Source of the DNA: Typha latifolia
Lineage: Eukaryota; Streptophyta; Magnoliopsida; Poales; Typhaceae
DNA length: 64,000 bases
Reading direction: 5' to 3'
NCBI GenBank assembly: GCA_019914945.1
Contig: CM034102.1
Location: 10,095,501 to 10,159,500 of the forward strand
The notes below the pieces were generated by a model. The model did no database searches. It was not told the origin of the DNA and worked only from the letters and a program-made list of their open reading frames with translations. Of this stretch, positions 1 through 12,009 are shown piece by piece. The position numbers and the translations under genes are program-made. Position 1 is the stretch's first letter, and each line of letters begins with the position of its first letter.

Positions 1-1040
1 TCTGGACTATTTGTTATAGAGTGTTAGAACAATTAGGAACACATCCAATGACCTGCAAGTGCTCCATGATGGATAATAATATTTTCTTCTTGCCAAGCAA
101 TAAATGCTTCATGTTTTAGTTGTTCTTTTCGCATGCATTCCAATGCCTCAATTAAGACAATCTACTGGGGAATCAGGTTTTGAAGAGATTGCTTTATGAA
201 GTGACAGAATCCCTCTCAAGAAATATTTGCTGTTTCCATTGTGAAACCATAAAATTTTAATCTTGAGCATGTAACTTTTCAACATTTAGGGTCTCTTCTA
301 GTACAATTGGACCAATCTTTGAGCAAACAAAGTTACGGAATACAAGAATTAAGTGAAGTAGCACTTAGGTTTAAAGATTGTTATGTTTATATTCCATCAC
401 AAGAATAGACTTGAATTGCATGAAATTTCAATATGCAATGTTCATGATTCTATTGAGCTTTAATCCATCAATTACCTTCCATGAATGCATTGGCTAATTT
501 AGAAAGTGGTTGAAGCCTAAAACATTTTGTAATTTTTTAGGGTTTCTCTTCATATATTTGCCTAACTTTACAACTTATTGTAAAAAATCTCAATGTTAGC
601 GATATGATCCGGATCAGACTGAGCCACCTCATGGACATTATACTCGTGGCTTGAGTCACTTATCTAGCTAGTTGTTTATTTCAACACTAGATCTATTTTA
701 ATTTCAATTTGTGATGGTCGATCTAGTTTATTGATGGTGATACCATTTGGGCCAAGCCAAGTTGCCTCGTTATTGCTTTTAGCTCTTAAAATTCTGGTTG
801 CTTTGGGATAACCGAGAGTCTCTCTTTGGGTTAGCCAAGAGACATCTTTAGGTTAGATAAGAGACTGTCTTTGGGTTAGTCAAAGTAGTCTCCTTGTTAT
901 TGCTTGTATCTCTTTGGATTTGGCTCTCATTATTACTTGTATTCAACCTAAGAATTAGTCATTCTTTATTTGTTGCTTTATATTTGATCCATGGGGTAGC
1001 CAAAAGGTCAAGATAGTTTGGGTAGCCATCTATATAACAT
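1..1040. other. No gene recognised; AT-rich intergenic sequence
   Basis: No splice-compatible coding series or transposon terminus was recognised. On the minus strand a stretch near 30-133 reads open for about 33 codons (from a possible ATG at 133) but has no family signature that I know and is not supported by neighbours. A short direct-repeat feel is present at 790-960, where 'gagtctctctttgggttag'-like wording recurs several times, suggesting a decayed local duplication. Confidence 0.4.
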
Positions 1041-2100
1041 TATGATGCACACTGTAATGAAGTATAAAATGGAATGAATTGAATTGAGGTAAACTGAATA
1101 TGCACATCATGATCACAATCAATACAGTAGTACAACATACTTATCATGTTCAACTAATGTGTGTATAACATGACATGCATCAATCCGGAGTTTCATATTC
1201 TTAAACTCGAGCTCACATAAAGTTTCGCCTATAGGCCATATCAACATTGTACAATAGGATATGCATCACTTCATACTACTAAGTTTTTAACTTAAGCTCA
1301 TGTAGAGCCATCCTTACAAGCCACATTAACACTCACACACGACCACACAAACACCCCTAATAAAGGGTAGACTATAATAATATAATCACATGACCATCAC
1401 CTAGTGAATAGCATGATCAATTACTTGTTGTAAACTAAAGACCTTAGTCGTAAGCCTAATCACACGAGTAAGTATCACACCGATACTACTCTTTGAGCCC
1501 TTGACTCCACATTATTACACCACTGTGCACAAATTTATGAGTTATCCCTTATGGATGCCCTTACCCTACGTTATCAGATACCCCGCTAGATCTATATCAT
1601 CATAATCTTTGCTCTCTAACTTAAATACCCTAAAGAGTTCGCCTCTTATTGATCGATAGTAAATTGCTCATCGCTCGACCAAACGACTATTTGATTATTT
1701 AGAATCAACAGACTGACACCGTAAACATAGGCTCTAATTTATAAGTATAGTAATGTCCCCTATCCGTAACCCTGACCGGTAGGTGTCGAGTACTATTGAG
1801 ACATAGAAATTATTCCCTTTATGATCATGCACGTGTGTACACAAACAAGAATAATGGAACAATCATCATTATTCATTATCATGTGCTATCATACATAATC
1901 TTATCCATAGGTATGCATAGAAATTATGATACACATAATAATGCCGAACAACAAGTTAGCATGTACTACTTGCATTAATAACAATAAAATAAATATATGT
2001 ACATACATGATATGAATGCAATGCTGCCAAAAGATAAGGCATTGCATTCTCTAAATTACTCCTAGATTATAGGAGTTTTACTTGCTTGACATTGCTTTTT
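1040..2100 (-). repeat. Fragment of a long LTR (same family as 35033-36450)
   Basis: Sequence from about 1085 to 2090 runs parallel to 35450-36450. Shared landmarks in order: 'tatgc.catcatgatca', 'aaactcgagctcaca', 'ataggccat.tcaaca', 'gatcaacagactgaca'-like text, 'ggtgtcg.gtactattgaga' and 'actcctagatta.ag'. The 35 kb copy starts with tgtaacaccc, the reverse complement of a typical LTR 3' end, so both copies probably lie on the minus strand. No protein coding potential was recognised. The ends of this copy are approximate and probably truncated. Confidence 0.55.
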
Positions 2101-3412
2101 AGATAACTAGCTGCAACCATGTCACAAGATCATCCTCACATAGTACGAAATCTACCTCGATAATGAAGTAATAAAAATATAAGCACAACATTTATAACAC
2201 TAATTAATTAAATAATTCTACTGACATCCACTATAAGCTTGGCTAGGTCAATCTAGGAATTCTCATATTTAATAAATAGGTAGAGCTGGCAATGCTTTAC
2301 CAAGGCTTAACACATTATTAAAAGTAATTAAAATAATTTACGTCAAATAGATAATATTTAATTAACTTACTTCGCTAAATAAGAAAACATGTCTAATACA
2401 ACTTGCTCACACTAATCTGTATTAATTCTCCAATAGGAGCAATTAAAATAAATATACCTAGATCACGACTCACCTGCTAAATTCAATTAACCAATATTAT
2501 ATTCAACCACCATAAACTCCAATTAGAGCTAATTTCCTATTAGGAACAATTAGTAATGGCATTCTCATACCACAATCTAAATTATTAAAATTATCTTATA
2601 ATAATTAATATAGCTAACAAAACTATTCTCTAAAAATGATTAATATTTAAGCATAAGCTTGACAATGATAATTTAATAACAAGGCTAAAGCAAATTAATG
2701 CAAATTACACAACAATAAAACCACTTGGGCCATCACAATGGCCAAAGCAATGGGCTACAACTAACTCAAAAGCTACAATAAGATCTATTAACCTTGGGCC
2801 TTACCCACAAACTTAGGCTAGGCTGCTCGTAGCCCAACCCGCCACTTGGGTTAAGCCACACCAAGCCCACCACTTTAGTTGGGCCACACCTAACCCAAGC
2901 CCGAGCTGGGTTAGGCTGCACTTAACCCAGCCTATCCAACCTCCTCATTCCTCACTCTTGATAACTGACCAACCAAGAGGAGAAAGGAGGTGGCTGCCGG
3001 CGAACACCAACATTAGCAGTCAGTAGGCTGACCGACACTCACAATGGGAATGACACCTGAAGTGCGACCCGGTCGATGATTGAGTATGAAGCCCATCTAG
3101 ACGTGGAGAGCCTAATGGCAAGGGGAAGGAATTGCCAATGGTCCCACCCACCTGCCTTCCCAACCGACTACACCAAACAACACCCACCCCTTTAGCTAGC
3201 AAAGTCCACTAGAGGTGGGCCGAGGTGGCCATGAGAGCTCGGCCTCCAGATTTGGTGTTCAATATCGGCAGTCGACATTGAGACTAATTCTGAACCAGAA
3301 GCTGGGTCACAAGTACCATAGGTCGTATCGAGTGTTATAATGAATTAGTCTAGTAGCCTACTGGTTCGACCTTCCCGAAGGAACTCGAGTCCATCAAATC
3401 TTTCATGTATCG
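2100..3412. other. Intergenic or degenerate LTR sequence, no gene seen
   Basis: AT-rich to 2700, then a more GC-rich stretch (2740-3300) with repeated 'ttgggcc/aagccca' wording. It may be the remainder of the long LTR that begins upstream, because 35 kb also changes from AT-rich to GC-rich DNA in the same order. No open frame with domain signatures was found. Confidence 0.3.
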
Positions 3413-3416
3413 ACAT

Positions 3417-4286
3417 TGGCAAATTGGGTTTCAAAATATAATTTTAATTTATGTAATGTGTCTAGATTTTATGTATGAGTATATGCACAAGTTATGACAA
3501 GTTATGAAATATTTGATAAAGAATATTAAAGTGGAAGATTAATTTTGAAGTCAAAGTATTCGAGACGATTTTAGAATCATTATTGAAGTGATTAAATAGT
3601 GTCATTATAGTTGAAGAAGTATAAAATTTTACCAAAGGGCATAGGAATGGGCACCCTGTATTCAACTGTCTAGTCTACTATTTGAACAAGGCATTCAAAC
3701 ACACTCGAGCCGCGTTCTAATGCACCTATAGCTATTCACACTGTATTTGAATGTGAAATCAGGAATTCACACATATAAATAATGCATTTTGACCATTTGA
3801 ACGCACTCGGTCTGCGTTCGAATGCACTCATGTAACATGCAAATTTTTTGACGATCAAGAGTTCTATTTTGACTTAGATTTGGCCTTATCTTGTTAACCT
3901 ATATAAGGGTTGGGATGCTCTAACTCTGGAGAGGTGGGTGATTGCTTTTAAAAAAGAAATTTTTGGAGCTACAATGTTCTTCTACCAACAAAGTTATTCT
4001 CTTCTACAACGCACTAAGTTTTCATCTTAAGAGTCATCCAGACGAAGGATCAATCTTGAGGGCTACTGAGATTATAGATCAATCACGGGAAGTGCTTAAT
4101 CATGAGTTTTAGTGAGCAAAACTAAAAGAAACAAAGTCATTTTTTTTCTATTTGGATTTTCCACGAAATTTTTTTGCATTCATCTTTGCTTTATTCTTTG
4201 ATATTTGTTCCACATTTATTTAAGAAATATGTTGATATCATTGCCTAAGGTTTAGATACATATACATGTTTAAGTTAGTTTTTTCA
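3417..4286 (+). repeat. 5' LTR of the gag-only Copia-type element
   Basis: Pairs with 7732-8673 over almost its full length; both end in gttttttca. It carries four to five TTCGAA-like palindromes (3670-3830) and a TATA-like tatataag at 3900-3907, which is at 8215-8222 in the other copy. Transcription of the element would be expected to start just downstream. Confidence 0.8.
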
Positions 4287-4335
4287 ATTGGTATCAGAAG
4301 CGAGGCTCTCTTATCTTTAGAGAGATCCGCTAGGC

Positions 4336-4716
4336 ATGGATTTTCATAGAGATGGACAATTTTCTATTAAACTCCCTATTCTTGATGGATCAAACTATGA
4401 ATATTGGAAAGTTATGATGATAGCTTTTATGAAATCTATAGATAAGCGTATTTGGCTTGCCGTTGTGAATGGTTGGAGTGCACCTATGCATTTAGTGAAT
4501 GATAAGTTAATTGAAAAACCTCTTAAGTCTTGGGAAATGTCGGATTATGAAAAAGTTGGCTGGAATAGCAAAGCAATTAATGATATTTTCATTTGTGTTT
4601 CCTCTGATGAATTTAGAAAAATATCTAAATGTGAGATAACTAAAGATGCTTGGATAATCTTAGAAATTACTCATGAAGGAACCGTAGCTTTTAAAACTTC
4701 AGAGATTGACTACTAG
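4336..4716 (+). pseudogene. Copia gag N-terminal part (DUF4219/UBN2-like), broken
   Basis: The frame reads 126 codons from the ATG at 4336. It begins with the gag signature F-S-I-K-L-P-I-L-D-G-S-N-Y-E-Y-W-K, typical of the DUF4219 segment, followed by a UBN2/Retrotran_gag_2-like region with the usual A-W-x-x-L-E-x-T-H-E-G-T stretch near codons 105-117. Gag would form the particle in which the element's RNA is packaged. The frame ends prematurely. Homologous text continues in other frames after 4700 (I-E-E-N-E-T-F-D-E-L), with further stops to 5220, so the gene has decayed. It sits about 50 bp after the primer-binding site, the normal place for gag. Confidence 0.8.
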
Positions 4717-4983
4717 TTTTGAAACTCTCCGTATAGAAGAGAATGAAACCTTTGATGAGCTCCATGCAAAACTAAGTGAATAGTCAATTTCAGTTTCAAT
4801 CTAGGAGAAAAAATTCTTGAGAATAGAATTGTTCGTAAGATCCTTAAGTCTCCCAAAAAGGTTTCAAGCTAAAGTCACTGCCATTGAGGAAAGTATGGAC
4901 ATTGATATATGAAGGTTGAACAATTCGTAGGTAATCTATAGACATTTGAGTCCACTCTTTCTAAATCTAGGAAGTCCAAAGGT

Positions 4984-5300
4984 ATGGCCTTAACAATTGT
5001 GGAAGCAAATTTTGAGAAGTCAAATGATGACTGCAAATTAGATGCTGAGATATTAGCTTCGTTCGTCAAAAAGTTTACTACATTCTTTAAGAAGTCAAAC
5101 AAGTTCAATGCTGAGAAGTTTGAGAAAAAGAAGAATCCTGCTAGTTTAAATGTTTGGGTGAGTAACAATAATTTTAAACAGAAAACCAAAAATTATGATA
5201 GTAAGATTTGTTGTTTTCAATGATCTGGTTTTGGACATTTTGTACAAGAATGTCTAAATCGGCACAAGAGGAAGGGTAAAACTATAAATGTCACTTAGGA
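4984..5300 (+). pseudogene. Gag C-terminal region with zinc knuckle broken by a stop codon
   Basis: The frame from 4984 covers the lysine-rich part of gag and reaches a zinc knuckle at about 5208-5260 (C-F-Q-stop-S-G-F-G-H-F-V-Q-E-C). In the family the position now occupied by TGA (5221-5223) is a zinc-binding cysteine (TGC), so a single change both removes a ligand and truncates the protein. The rest of the knuckle, glycine, histidine and final cysteine, is still legible. Confidence 0.7.
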
Positions 5301-5508
5301 TGACTCAGATGAGTCGAATAATAATTTTGAGAAAGACCAAGAGAACTATGTAGCTTTCACCTCCTCTCTCTCTTTTATATTGACTTTATTGTTGATTTTA
5401 GTAGTACAGATGAACAAGAAGTGTTACCACTTAAAAAAGAAGAATTCGAGATATAAAAAAATATATAATAATTTTTACCTAGAGTTGCTCAATTTTAAGA
5501 AAAGTGAC

Positions 5509-5896
5509 ATAAGATTACTTCAGAGACTCAAGGTAATTGAATAAGAAAGAAATCAATTTGAAAAGATGTACAAAATGGAACTTGAACGTGCCAAAACCCT
5601 CACTCAACAACTCGAAGAAACTAAAGATAAGATGAAGACCGTAGAAGCTAAATTAGAGCGATTATTAAAGGAGGTGACATTTCTGAAAAGGAAGAAATCA
5701 AGATAAGATTACTTCAGAGACTCAAGGTAATTGAATAAGAAAGAAATCAATTTGAAAAGATGTACAAAATGGAACTTGAACGTGCCAAAACCCTCACTCA
5801 ACAATTCGAAGAAACTAAAGATAAGATGAAGATCGTAGAAGCTAAATTAGAGCGATTATTAAAGGAGGTGACATTTCTGAAAAGGAAGAAAAAAGT
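5509..5896 (+). repeat. Near-identical 194-bp tandem duplication in a coiled-coil gag segment
   Basis: Two head-to-tail copies, about 5509-5702 and 5703-5896, differ at only a few bases (for example caactcgaag against caattcgaag and aagaccgt against aagatcgt). The encoded text is a lysine- and glutamate-rich heptad-like segment (Q-Q-x-E-E-T-K-D-K-M-K) predicted to form a coiled coil. One copy (5760-5996) is still open for 78 codons. Confidence 0.85.
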
Positions 5897-7731
5897 GGAC
5901 GAGATTTTAAGGGCTCAAATTTCTAAAAAAAAGACAGGCATGAGCTTGGATACACCGGTAATTCAAGTAATAAGAAGACTGTTTTTGCTTCTGTAGGTAT
6001 CCAAAATGGAGATAACTTAAATCTAACTTTTCAACCTACAAAGCAAACTTGGACAAACTTTACAAAGTCAAAGTTGAATCAACATGTGGTGAATCTTCAA
6101 GGGTGACAAAGGTAAATATGAGACACACTCCTCAACAAAATGTAAGTAGAAAAAGGTTTATACTCACATATTTTCATTATGGCAATCTAAGACATATAAG
6201 ACCTAATTCCAAATTATTATAAAAACTACGAGTGCTATCATTTATGAGTTGAAAACTAGACAAGTTTGGGTTAGGAAAGAAAACATTTTGACACTTCTTC
6301 AAGGTGATGCTATTGAGTGATCTCTTAGTAGGATATGCTAGCTAGGGGGAGTTTGATTGCTTATTGATATTTTCTAGCTACATACTTTTGTATATATATC
6401 TAACTTTTGAGTCTTAGATATTTTTTGGATTGATTGATAATTTGTGCGTTTTACGAACTTTTTTTTGTTTGTTTATGGCTTCTCATTTTCTTTTTTTACT
6501 TTGGATTATAGTTGGCTTTCTTTAAAACAAAAAAAGAGAAAATTTAAAACTTTGATGCACTTATTGAATAAGAGTGACTTTTATGACATGAAGTTGTCTT
6601 ATTGTAAAGTTATTATTGGAGTTATACTCACTTGTGTTAACATATGGTATATTATCTCTAAGTGTATTGTTTACTCTTGGATTTTCTTTATCACCTTTTA
6701 TGCACATCAATTTTAGTTATTGTGATTCAATCTTTATATAAGCATTATTTCATGCGGTGTTTTTTTGGATATCTTACTCATTAAGTTGACATTGACTGTT
6801 TGACATTTTTTATTTAGTTTCACCCTCTTAAAATTTATCCTTAATAAAAGATCAATGAAAAAGGTTATCACGTGATTAGTGTGAAAGCCATCTTAATAGT
6901 GTCCAATTTGACACTGTGCACCTCTATATTATTTATGAGTTATCTATATTATCAATATAGTGCATTATGAGAAAAGGACTACCTAACTGACGTGTGAAAG
7001 TCGTCATTGCATCAAAATGGTTATTTGATATAAGAAAATAGAGCGAAAAATAAAATAAAATAGAATAAAAAAATGTTCTTGAATTGAAATAGGAGAATGT
7101 GAACTAAGTTTAGTTTGACTTCAGTTTAGTGTCTCTTTTGGTGTTTGATATCATAGAATTGTCTTATATTTTTGTGCTTTACTAGAGCTAATTATCGAGA
7201 CATTACAATTTGATATTTTCTTTTGACAATTTCAAGTGATCAAATCACTTAATTTATAATATGCTAATGTAAATATTTATACATTTATTTTCTCTTGACT
7301 TTACAGTGAGTCTGACTTCTTTCATAAATTAATTTAAAATTCTTAAGTACATAAACCAAACATATTTGAATACGATATGTGAACTCAAGTGTTAAATCTT
7401 TTGAATCATTTTTGATTTTGAATACTTGAAAATTGGATTTATGACTTATAATATTTTTAATAAAACATGATTGCATTTTTTGTCGACTTATGACAAAAGG
7501 GGGAGAGTAATATATAATGGAGTTAGTCATTTCAGTTTGGTTTGCTATGAATTGCTTAATTTAATTTTATACCCTCACATATATTTCACTTAGTATGAAT
7601 GTTGAAGTTGTGTAGGAATTTTCATAGCAAACAAGACTTGTGCTATGCTCTATTGGGATGTATACATTGTTATAGGTGTACTTTGTATTTTAGGAAATTA
7701 TATTTTGTCACAAATTGTCATATTGGGAGAT

Positions 7732-8673
7732 TGTTAGGCTTTATTTATACTAATATAATTGACAAATTGTGTTTCAAAATATAATTTTATTTATATAATA
7801 TGTCTAGATTTTATGTATGCGCATATGCATAAGTTATGACAAGTTATGAAATATTTGATAAATAATATTAAAGTAGAAGATTAATTTTGAAATCATTATT
7901 AAAGTGATTAAACAGTATCTTATAGTTGAAGAAGTATAAAATTTTATCAAAAGTCACAAGAATAGGCACTCTGTATTCAACTGTCTAGTCTACTATTTGA
8001 ACAAGGCGTTCGAACGCACTCAGGCTACGTTCGAATGCACCTATAGCCGTTCACACTGCATTCGAATGTGAAATCAAGTGTTCGCTCATATAGAGAATGC
8101 ATTTTGGCTGTTTGAACGCACTCAGGCTGCGTTCTAACGCATCCACATAATATGCAAATTTTTTGACTTTCAAGAGTTATGTTTTGACTTAGATTTAGCC
8201 TTATCTTGTTAACCTATATAAGGGTTGGAATGCCCTAACTCTAAAGAGGTGGGTGAGTGCTTTTGAAAAAGAATTTTTTGGAGCTACAACGTTCTACCAA
8301 CAAGGTTCGTCTTTTCTACAATGCACCAAACTTTTGTCTTAAGGATCATCTAGACGAAGAATCAATCTCGATGGCTACTGAGATTGAAGATCAATCAAAG
8401 GAAGTGCTTAATCGCGGGTTCTAGCGAGCAAAACTAAGAGAAATAAAGTCGTGGGGATCGATGAGTTGTTTTGTAAGTTAGTATTGTATTTGCTACGAGT
8501 TTAGTGATTGGTTTTGATCTGTAATTTTTTTCCCGTTTGAGTTTTTTCACGTAGAAATCTTGACATTCATCTTTGCTTTACTCTTTGACATTTGTTCCGC
8601 GTTTATTTAAGCAAAGGATTGATATCATTGCCTAAGATTTAAATACCTACGCATGTCTAAGTTAGTTTTTTCA
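7732..8673 (+). repeat. 3' LTR of the gag-only Copia-type element
   Basis: Begins tgttaggc directly after the purine tract tgggagat, the usual arrangement at a 3' LTR start. It then matches the 5' LTR from the 'caaattg.gtttcaaaatat' stretch onward and ends gttttttca at 8673. It contains the same palindrome module (8000-8140) and TATA-like sequence (8215-8222). It is longer than the 5' copy, which seems to lack the first ~28 bp and has small indels. Confidence 0.8.
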
Positions 8674-8679
8674 CATTGG

Positions 8680-10600
8680 ATGAAGACAACTAAAATGAAC
8701 TAGTCAAAGTCTTAGACTATTAGAGACAGTGCCATGGGCCTAGATTAGAGACTGAAGTATTGATCGAGTAGCTACGCAAGCCTATCGATCTAGCCATCTG
8801 ATTTGAGTGAAATTAGATTTGTTTGAAAGCTTTTTCCCAGGGCTACCACATCAAAATTTCATATTGATCCATCGAAAAATATTTTGAAAACTTCGTACAA
8901 ATTTCTACCTAAAACTAGTTGTGAGTCGGATCAATCCCTTTTTAAGAGGAGATCGTATCACAATACCATAAACAAATGACCATTCTTTACCTATTATAAA
9001 ATTATACCCTAAATTAGTATACAAATAAGGAACAATATAAACTTTCAATATATAATTAGCTCAAACATTATACCCGATATGAATTATAAATTATAAAATT
9101 TCAAAACTAATTTTTACTCCCTTAAGGACATATAGAGATTCCAAATGCATCCCAAAAATTAATCAATATTATACAGATCCCAATCCCTATAAATCCATGA
9201 TGGACATAGAAGAAAATTTTGAAATACATTTCAATGATTTGTACTCCTCCGTTATGCAATCCAAAGATGTCTTTCGACTCTCACAATCGATGCGAGCCCC
9301 CGATATGTCCTCAGATTTGAATTCCGACTCCTAGGATGAAAGCCAAGTCTTCAAATCGTCATGGTAGGATATTTTTAAGATCCAACAATTAGATCAAAGT
9401 ATGGCTTTGGGTTTTGATAGATTCAATATGGAGGAATAAATCTACTGAAACATAATGTTGAATGGAAGTCGACAAGGTAGAGGTGGTGCTCAACCTAGGT
9501 AATGGAGATGGTGGGAGTGGTAATAAAGTGTAAGGTGTTAGGTAGTAGAGAAAGGGATAGGAAGAAAAATGGGTCATCCCTTAGGGTTGAGAGGCATCGG
9601 CCGAACAAGGAGGTAGACAATGGTGCTCGCCCCTAGGTGGTGACTAGGTTCGCCACGGCTTGGAGGTAGTCAGACACAAAAGGAGTCGATATCAAAATTA
9701 TTTGATTAATTGTTCAATTAGGTGCGCACTACAAATATATATAGGTGCTACCTAACTTGACTCAACTAGACCTAGCTTGATGAGCTTTGGTCCAACTAAC
9801 CCAAATAGACATCAAAGAACATAAATCTAAGGAATTGCAACTCAACTAAGCCAGTCCAAAGCTAAAAGTAAATAATAGAAATCTAGGGTCTCAATTGCAA
9901 TTTCTGGATTTAAAATTTAGGCAATAAAACAAAGGCATTCTTCACCCTTGATTTGGCTTGATCTAGTCGAACCATGTCAATTAAGACAAACAAGATTCTA
10001 TTGTATATTGTAGAGTTTCCAAGATGAAAAGTTATATACAACTATTACTATGCATATGCGACATAATATACATCTCGAAGAACTCTAGATTGCAACTACA
10101 TAGTTTTTCTTAACCTTAACAGCCAAATCAAGGATATCACCTTGATGGTTAGAGGAGGCCATACCATTGCAATATGGGAAGAAACGTTACATAGTCAAGT
10201 GGTTATCAAAGACGAGATCAAAGCTAGGGTTTGAGAGGATTTTGAAGTGTGTTTGCCGGAGGAACGATAAGGGCAAAAAAAAGAAATGGGGCCTTAAAAA
10301 ACTATAAGCTTGTTGAGGTTATTTTGGTAATTTTTTTACTTTTATTTAATTCAGTAATTTTATAATTTTATTTAATTTTACTGGCTAAATTGATGAATCG
10401 GTATAATTATCATTAAGCGTTCCGTCACCATTGTTAGCTATTTTACTTCTCCCCAAACTTTAGACGAAATATTGTAAACTAAAACAAATTTAGAAGATCC
10501 CCACAAAAGTCAGATATAGTTCTAGAGGTGGACATAATTAACCCTTCATTTTTCAAGTCTTATCTACAATATCATTCTTTTTAGACAAGTTAAAACTTAA
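8680..10600. other. No gene seen; AT-rich intergenic region
   Basis: Read on both strands. Open frames here are short and low-complexity. Nothing resembles an exon with splice sites or a conserved domain. Part of it (8690-9000) may continue the sequence interrupted by the Copia-type insertion at 3413. Confidence 0.4.
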
Positions 10601-10699
10601 TAGTATCCTAATTAATTAAACTGACATCGTTAAGACTTAAAATCTGAGTGCCCTCATCCGTGAATCCCTTTAACGATTTGAACACCATCTGATTGGCAA

Positions 10700-11158
10700 T
10701 ACTTACGTTGGTTTTATTTTTCAAGAAATGTAAATTACATTGGTTATTACAAAGAGGCATATAAGATTGATAAAAAAGGTTAAGAGGTCTTGTAGGAACA
10801 CAACTTGCGAAACACGCATATTTACATAAATTCATCTCATTTCAGCATTCTGGGTGCGGGTGCACATACACTTCTACCTTTTTTCTTTTTCCTTTTTTTA
10901 TCTTTAACAGTTTACACTTCTACCTTACAAGCCCAAATAAAAGACATCTTAAGCCAACTCATTATAAGCTTTCATGTAAACATATTTCGGCCAAAACCAA
11001 ATCAGATCAACCAAACACCCTAAGGAAAGGAAAATAAATAGTAAAAAGAGCATATTGCAACCCCAAGATCAGCAGCAAGTAGATTCTCTGCCGTTGTTAT
11101 CATGCAGTACGAAGATCACTAGACACTGCTCCTGCATGATTGGGACATGCACCAAGAT
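10700..11158 (-). other. Probable 3' UTR exon of the MEKK1-like gene
   Basis: On the minus strand a pyrimidine-rich acceptor ending in cgtgttgcag (AG at 11159-11160) precedes this segment. A donor, ttg-gtaaag, lies shortly after the stop codon (GT at 11761-11762). A spliced 3' UTR would join 11763-11784 to this exon. A candidate AATAAA lies on the minus strand at 10713-10718. There is no coding function. The splice sites are seen; their use is inferred and transcript data would decide. Confidence 0.4.
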
Positions 11159-11784
11159 CTGCAACACGAGGAAAAGCCAATCAGCATAAGAATCCAGTTT
11201 TTATTTGCATGCAAATAATTACTAATTACATAAAATAAAAAAATAGAAATAGGAACTCACTGAGAAGAAGGTTTCTCTAATATTAAAAGAATATTAGAAG
11301 ATATAGAAAGGCATAAGGCAGACTTTTTTTTGGATTTAATATTATTTTAACAAAAAATATATTTAATAATAGCAGGCTAACAATATTTACAATTTAGGAT
11401 TCTCTCTCCACGTAAAATAGAGAACAACCAATATGGCGCATGTGTTGAAGTCCTAATTAAAAACATTGAAACTCTCAATGTCTTTAAGGACACTGAAATA
11501 TTCAAAACATTGAAAATTTGTAAGTATGTTGGGAGAAAATGTACTAGAAAGAAAACATTGAAATTTTTGGCATCTTAAAAGATGCCAAATATTTTAGCAT
11601 TAAAGACATGTTGGTTGTTCTCTCCTACTTAGAAGGAGAGAAATCTAAATTTGTAAATAGTTTTAACCCGCTATTAAAAATATAATTCTTTTATTTAAAT
11701 ATTAAAAAGAGTTTCATATGGCAGAAAAATGTAGAAAATAAAAAAAGAATCCAGTACTTTACCAATTGAGATATGGGCAATGAC

Positions 11785-12009
11785 TCATGATAGGCATCTC
11801 CATCGAGTAGGACCATGTGAAGAGGAATCAGAACCAGAAGAAGCTCGTAATGGTCTCTTCACAAATGGGTGCTCTAGAAGTCGAGAGGCAGAGGGTCGAT
11901 CATGTGGATCAACTTTCGTACACTGGCTAATAAAATCACAGGCATCTCTTGACAAGGAATTGGGGATAGGAGGTCGTTCTCCATGGCCAATCTTATAGAA
12001 AGCTTGTGC
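11785..12009 (-). CDS. MEKK1-like: MAP3K exon 8: C-lobe end and C-terminus
   Basis: 225 bp including TGA. Encodes A-Q-A-F-Y-K-I-G through H-D-R-P-S-A and L-L-E-H-P-F-V-K-R-P-L, the last kinase helix, then a short Ser-rich tail of about 20 residues. Acceptor aactccag at 12010-12011. Confidence 0.95.
   Translation of the reverse strand, partial: AQAFYKIGHGERPPIPNSLSRDACDFISQCTKVDPHDRPSASRLLEHPFVKRPLRASSGSDSSSHGPTRWRCLS

Larger units (their letters stand above)
3417..8673 (+). mobile_element. Non-autonomous Copia-type LTR retrotransposon carrying gag only
   Basis: Two related LTRs (3417-4286 and 7732-8673) flank about 3.4 kb. Immediately after the 5' LTR is attggtatcagaagc (from 4287), a near match to the initiator-Met tRNA primer-binding site. 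The internal region has a Copia-type gag (start 4336), a zinc-knuckle and coiled-coil remnant, then a second decayed knuckle (6160-6230). No protease, integrase, reverse transcriptase or RNase H was found. Purine-rich tracts lie at 7491-7510 (acaaaagggggagag) and just before the 3' LTR (tgggagattg, 7723). 'acattgg' occurs at both outer edges (3413-3419 and 8673-8679), compatible with a target duplication, but the exact 5' edge is uncertain because the first ~28 bp of the 3' LTR (tgttaggcttta...) have no clear match at the 5' copy. The combination of motifs resembles SIRE-like Copia elements; that clade placement is inference. Confidence 0.8.

Noticed and set aside
9389..11023. Short frames around 9.4-11.0 kb
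   Set aside because: No domain, no splice partners, biased composition; the right part overlaps the probable MAP3K 3' UTR.
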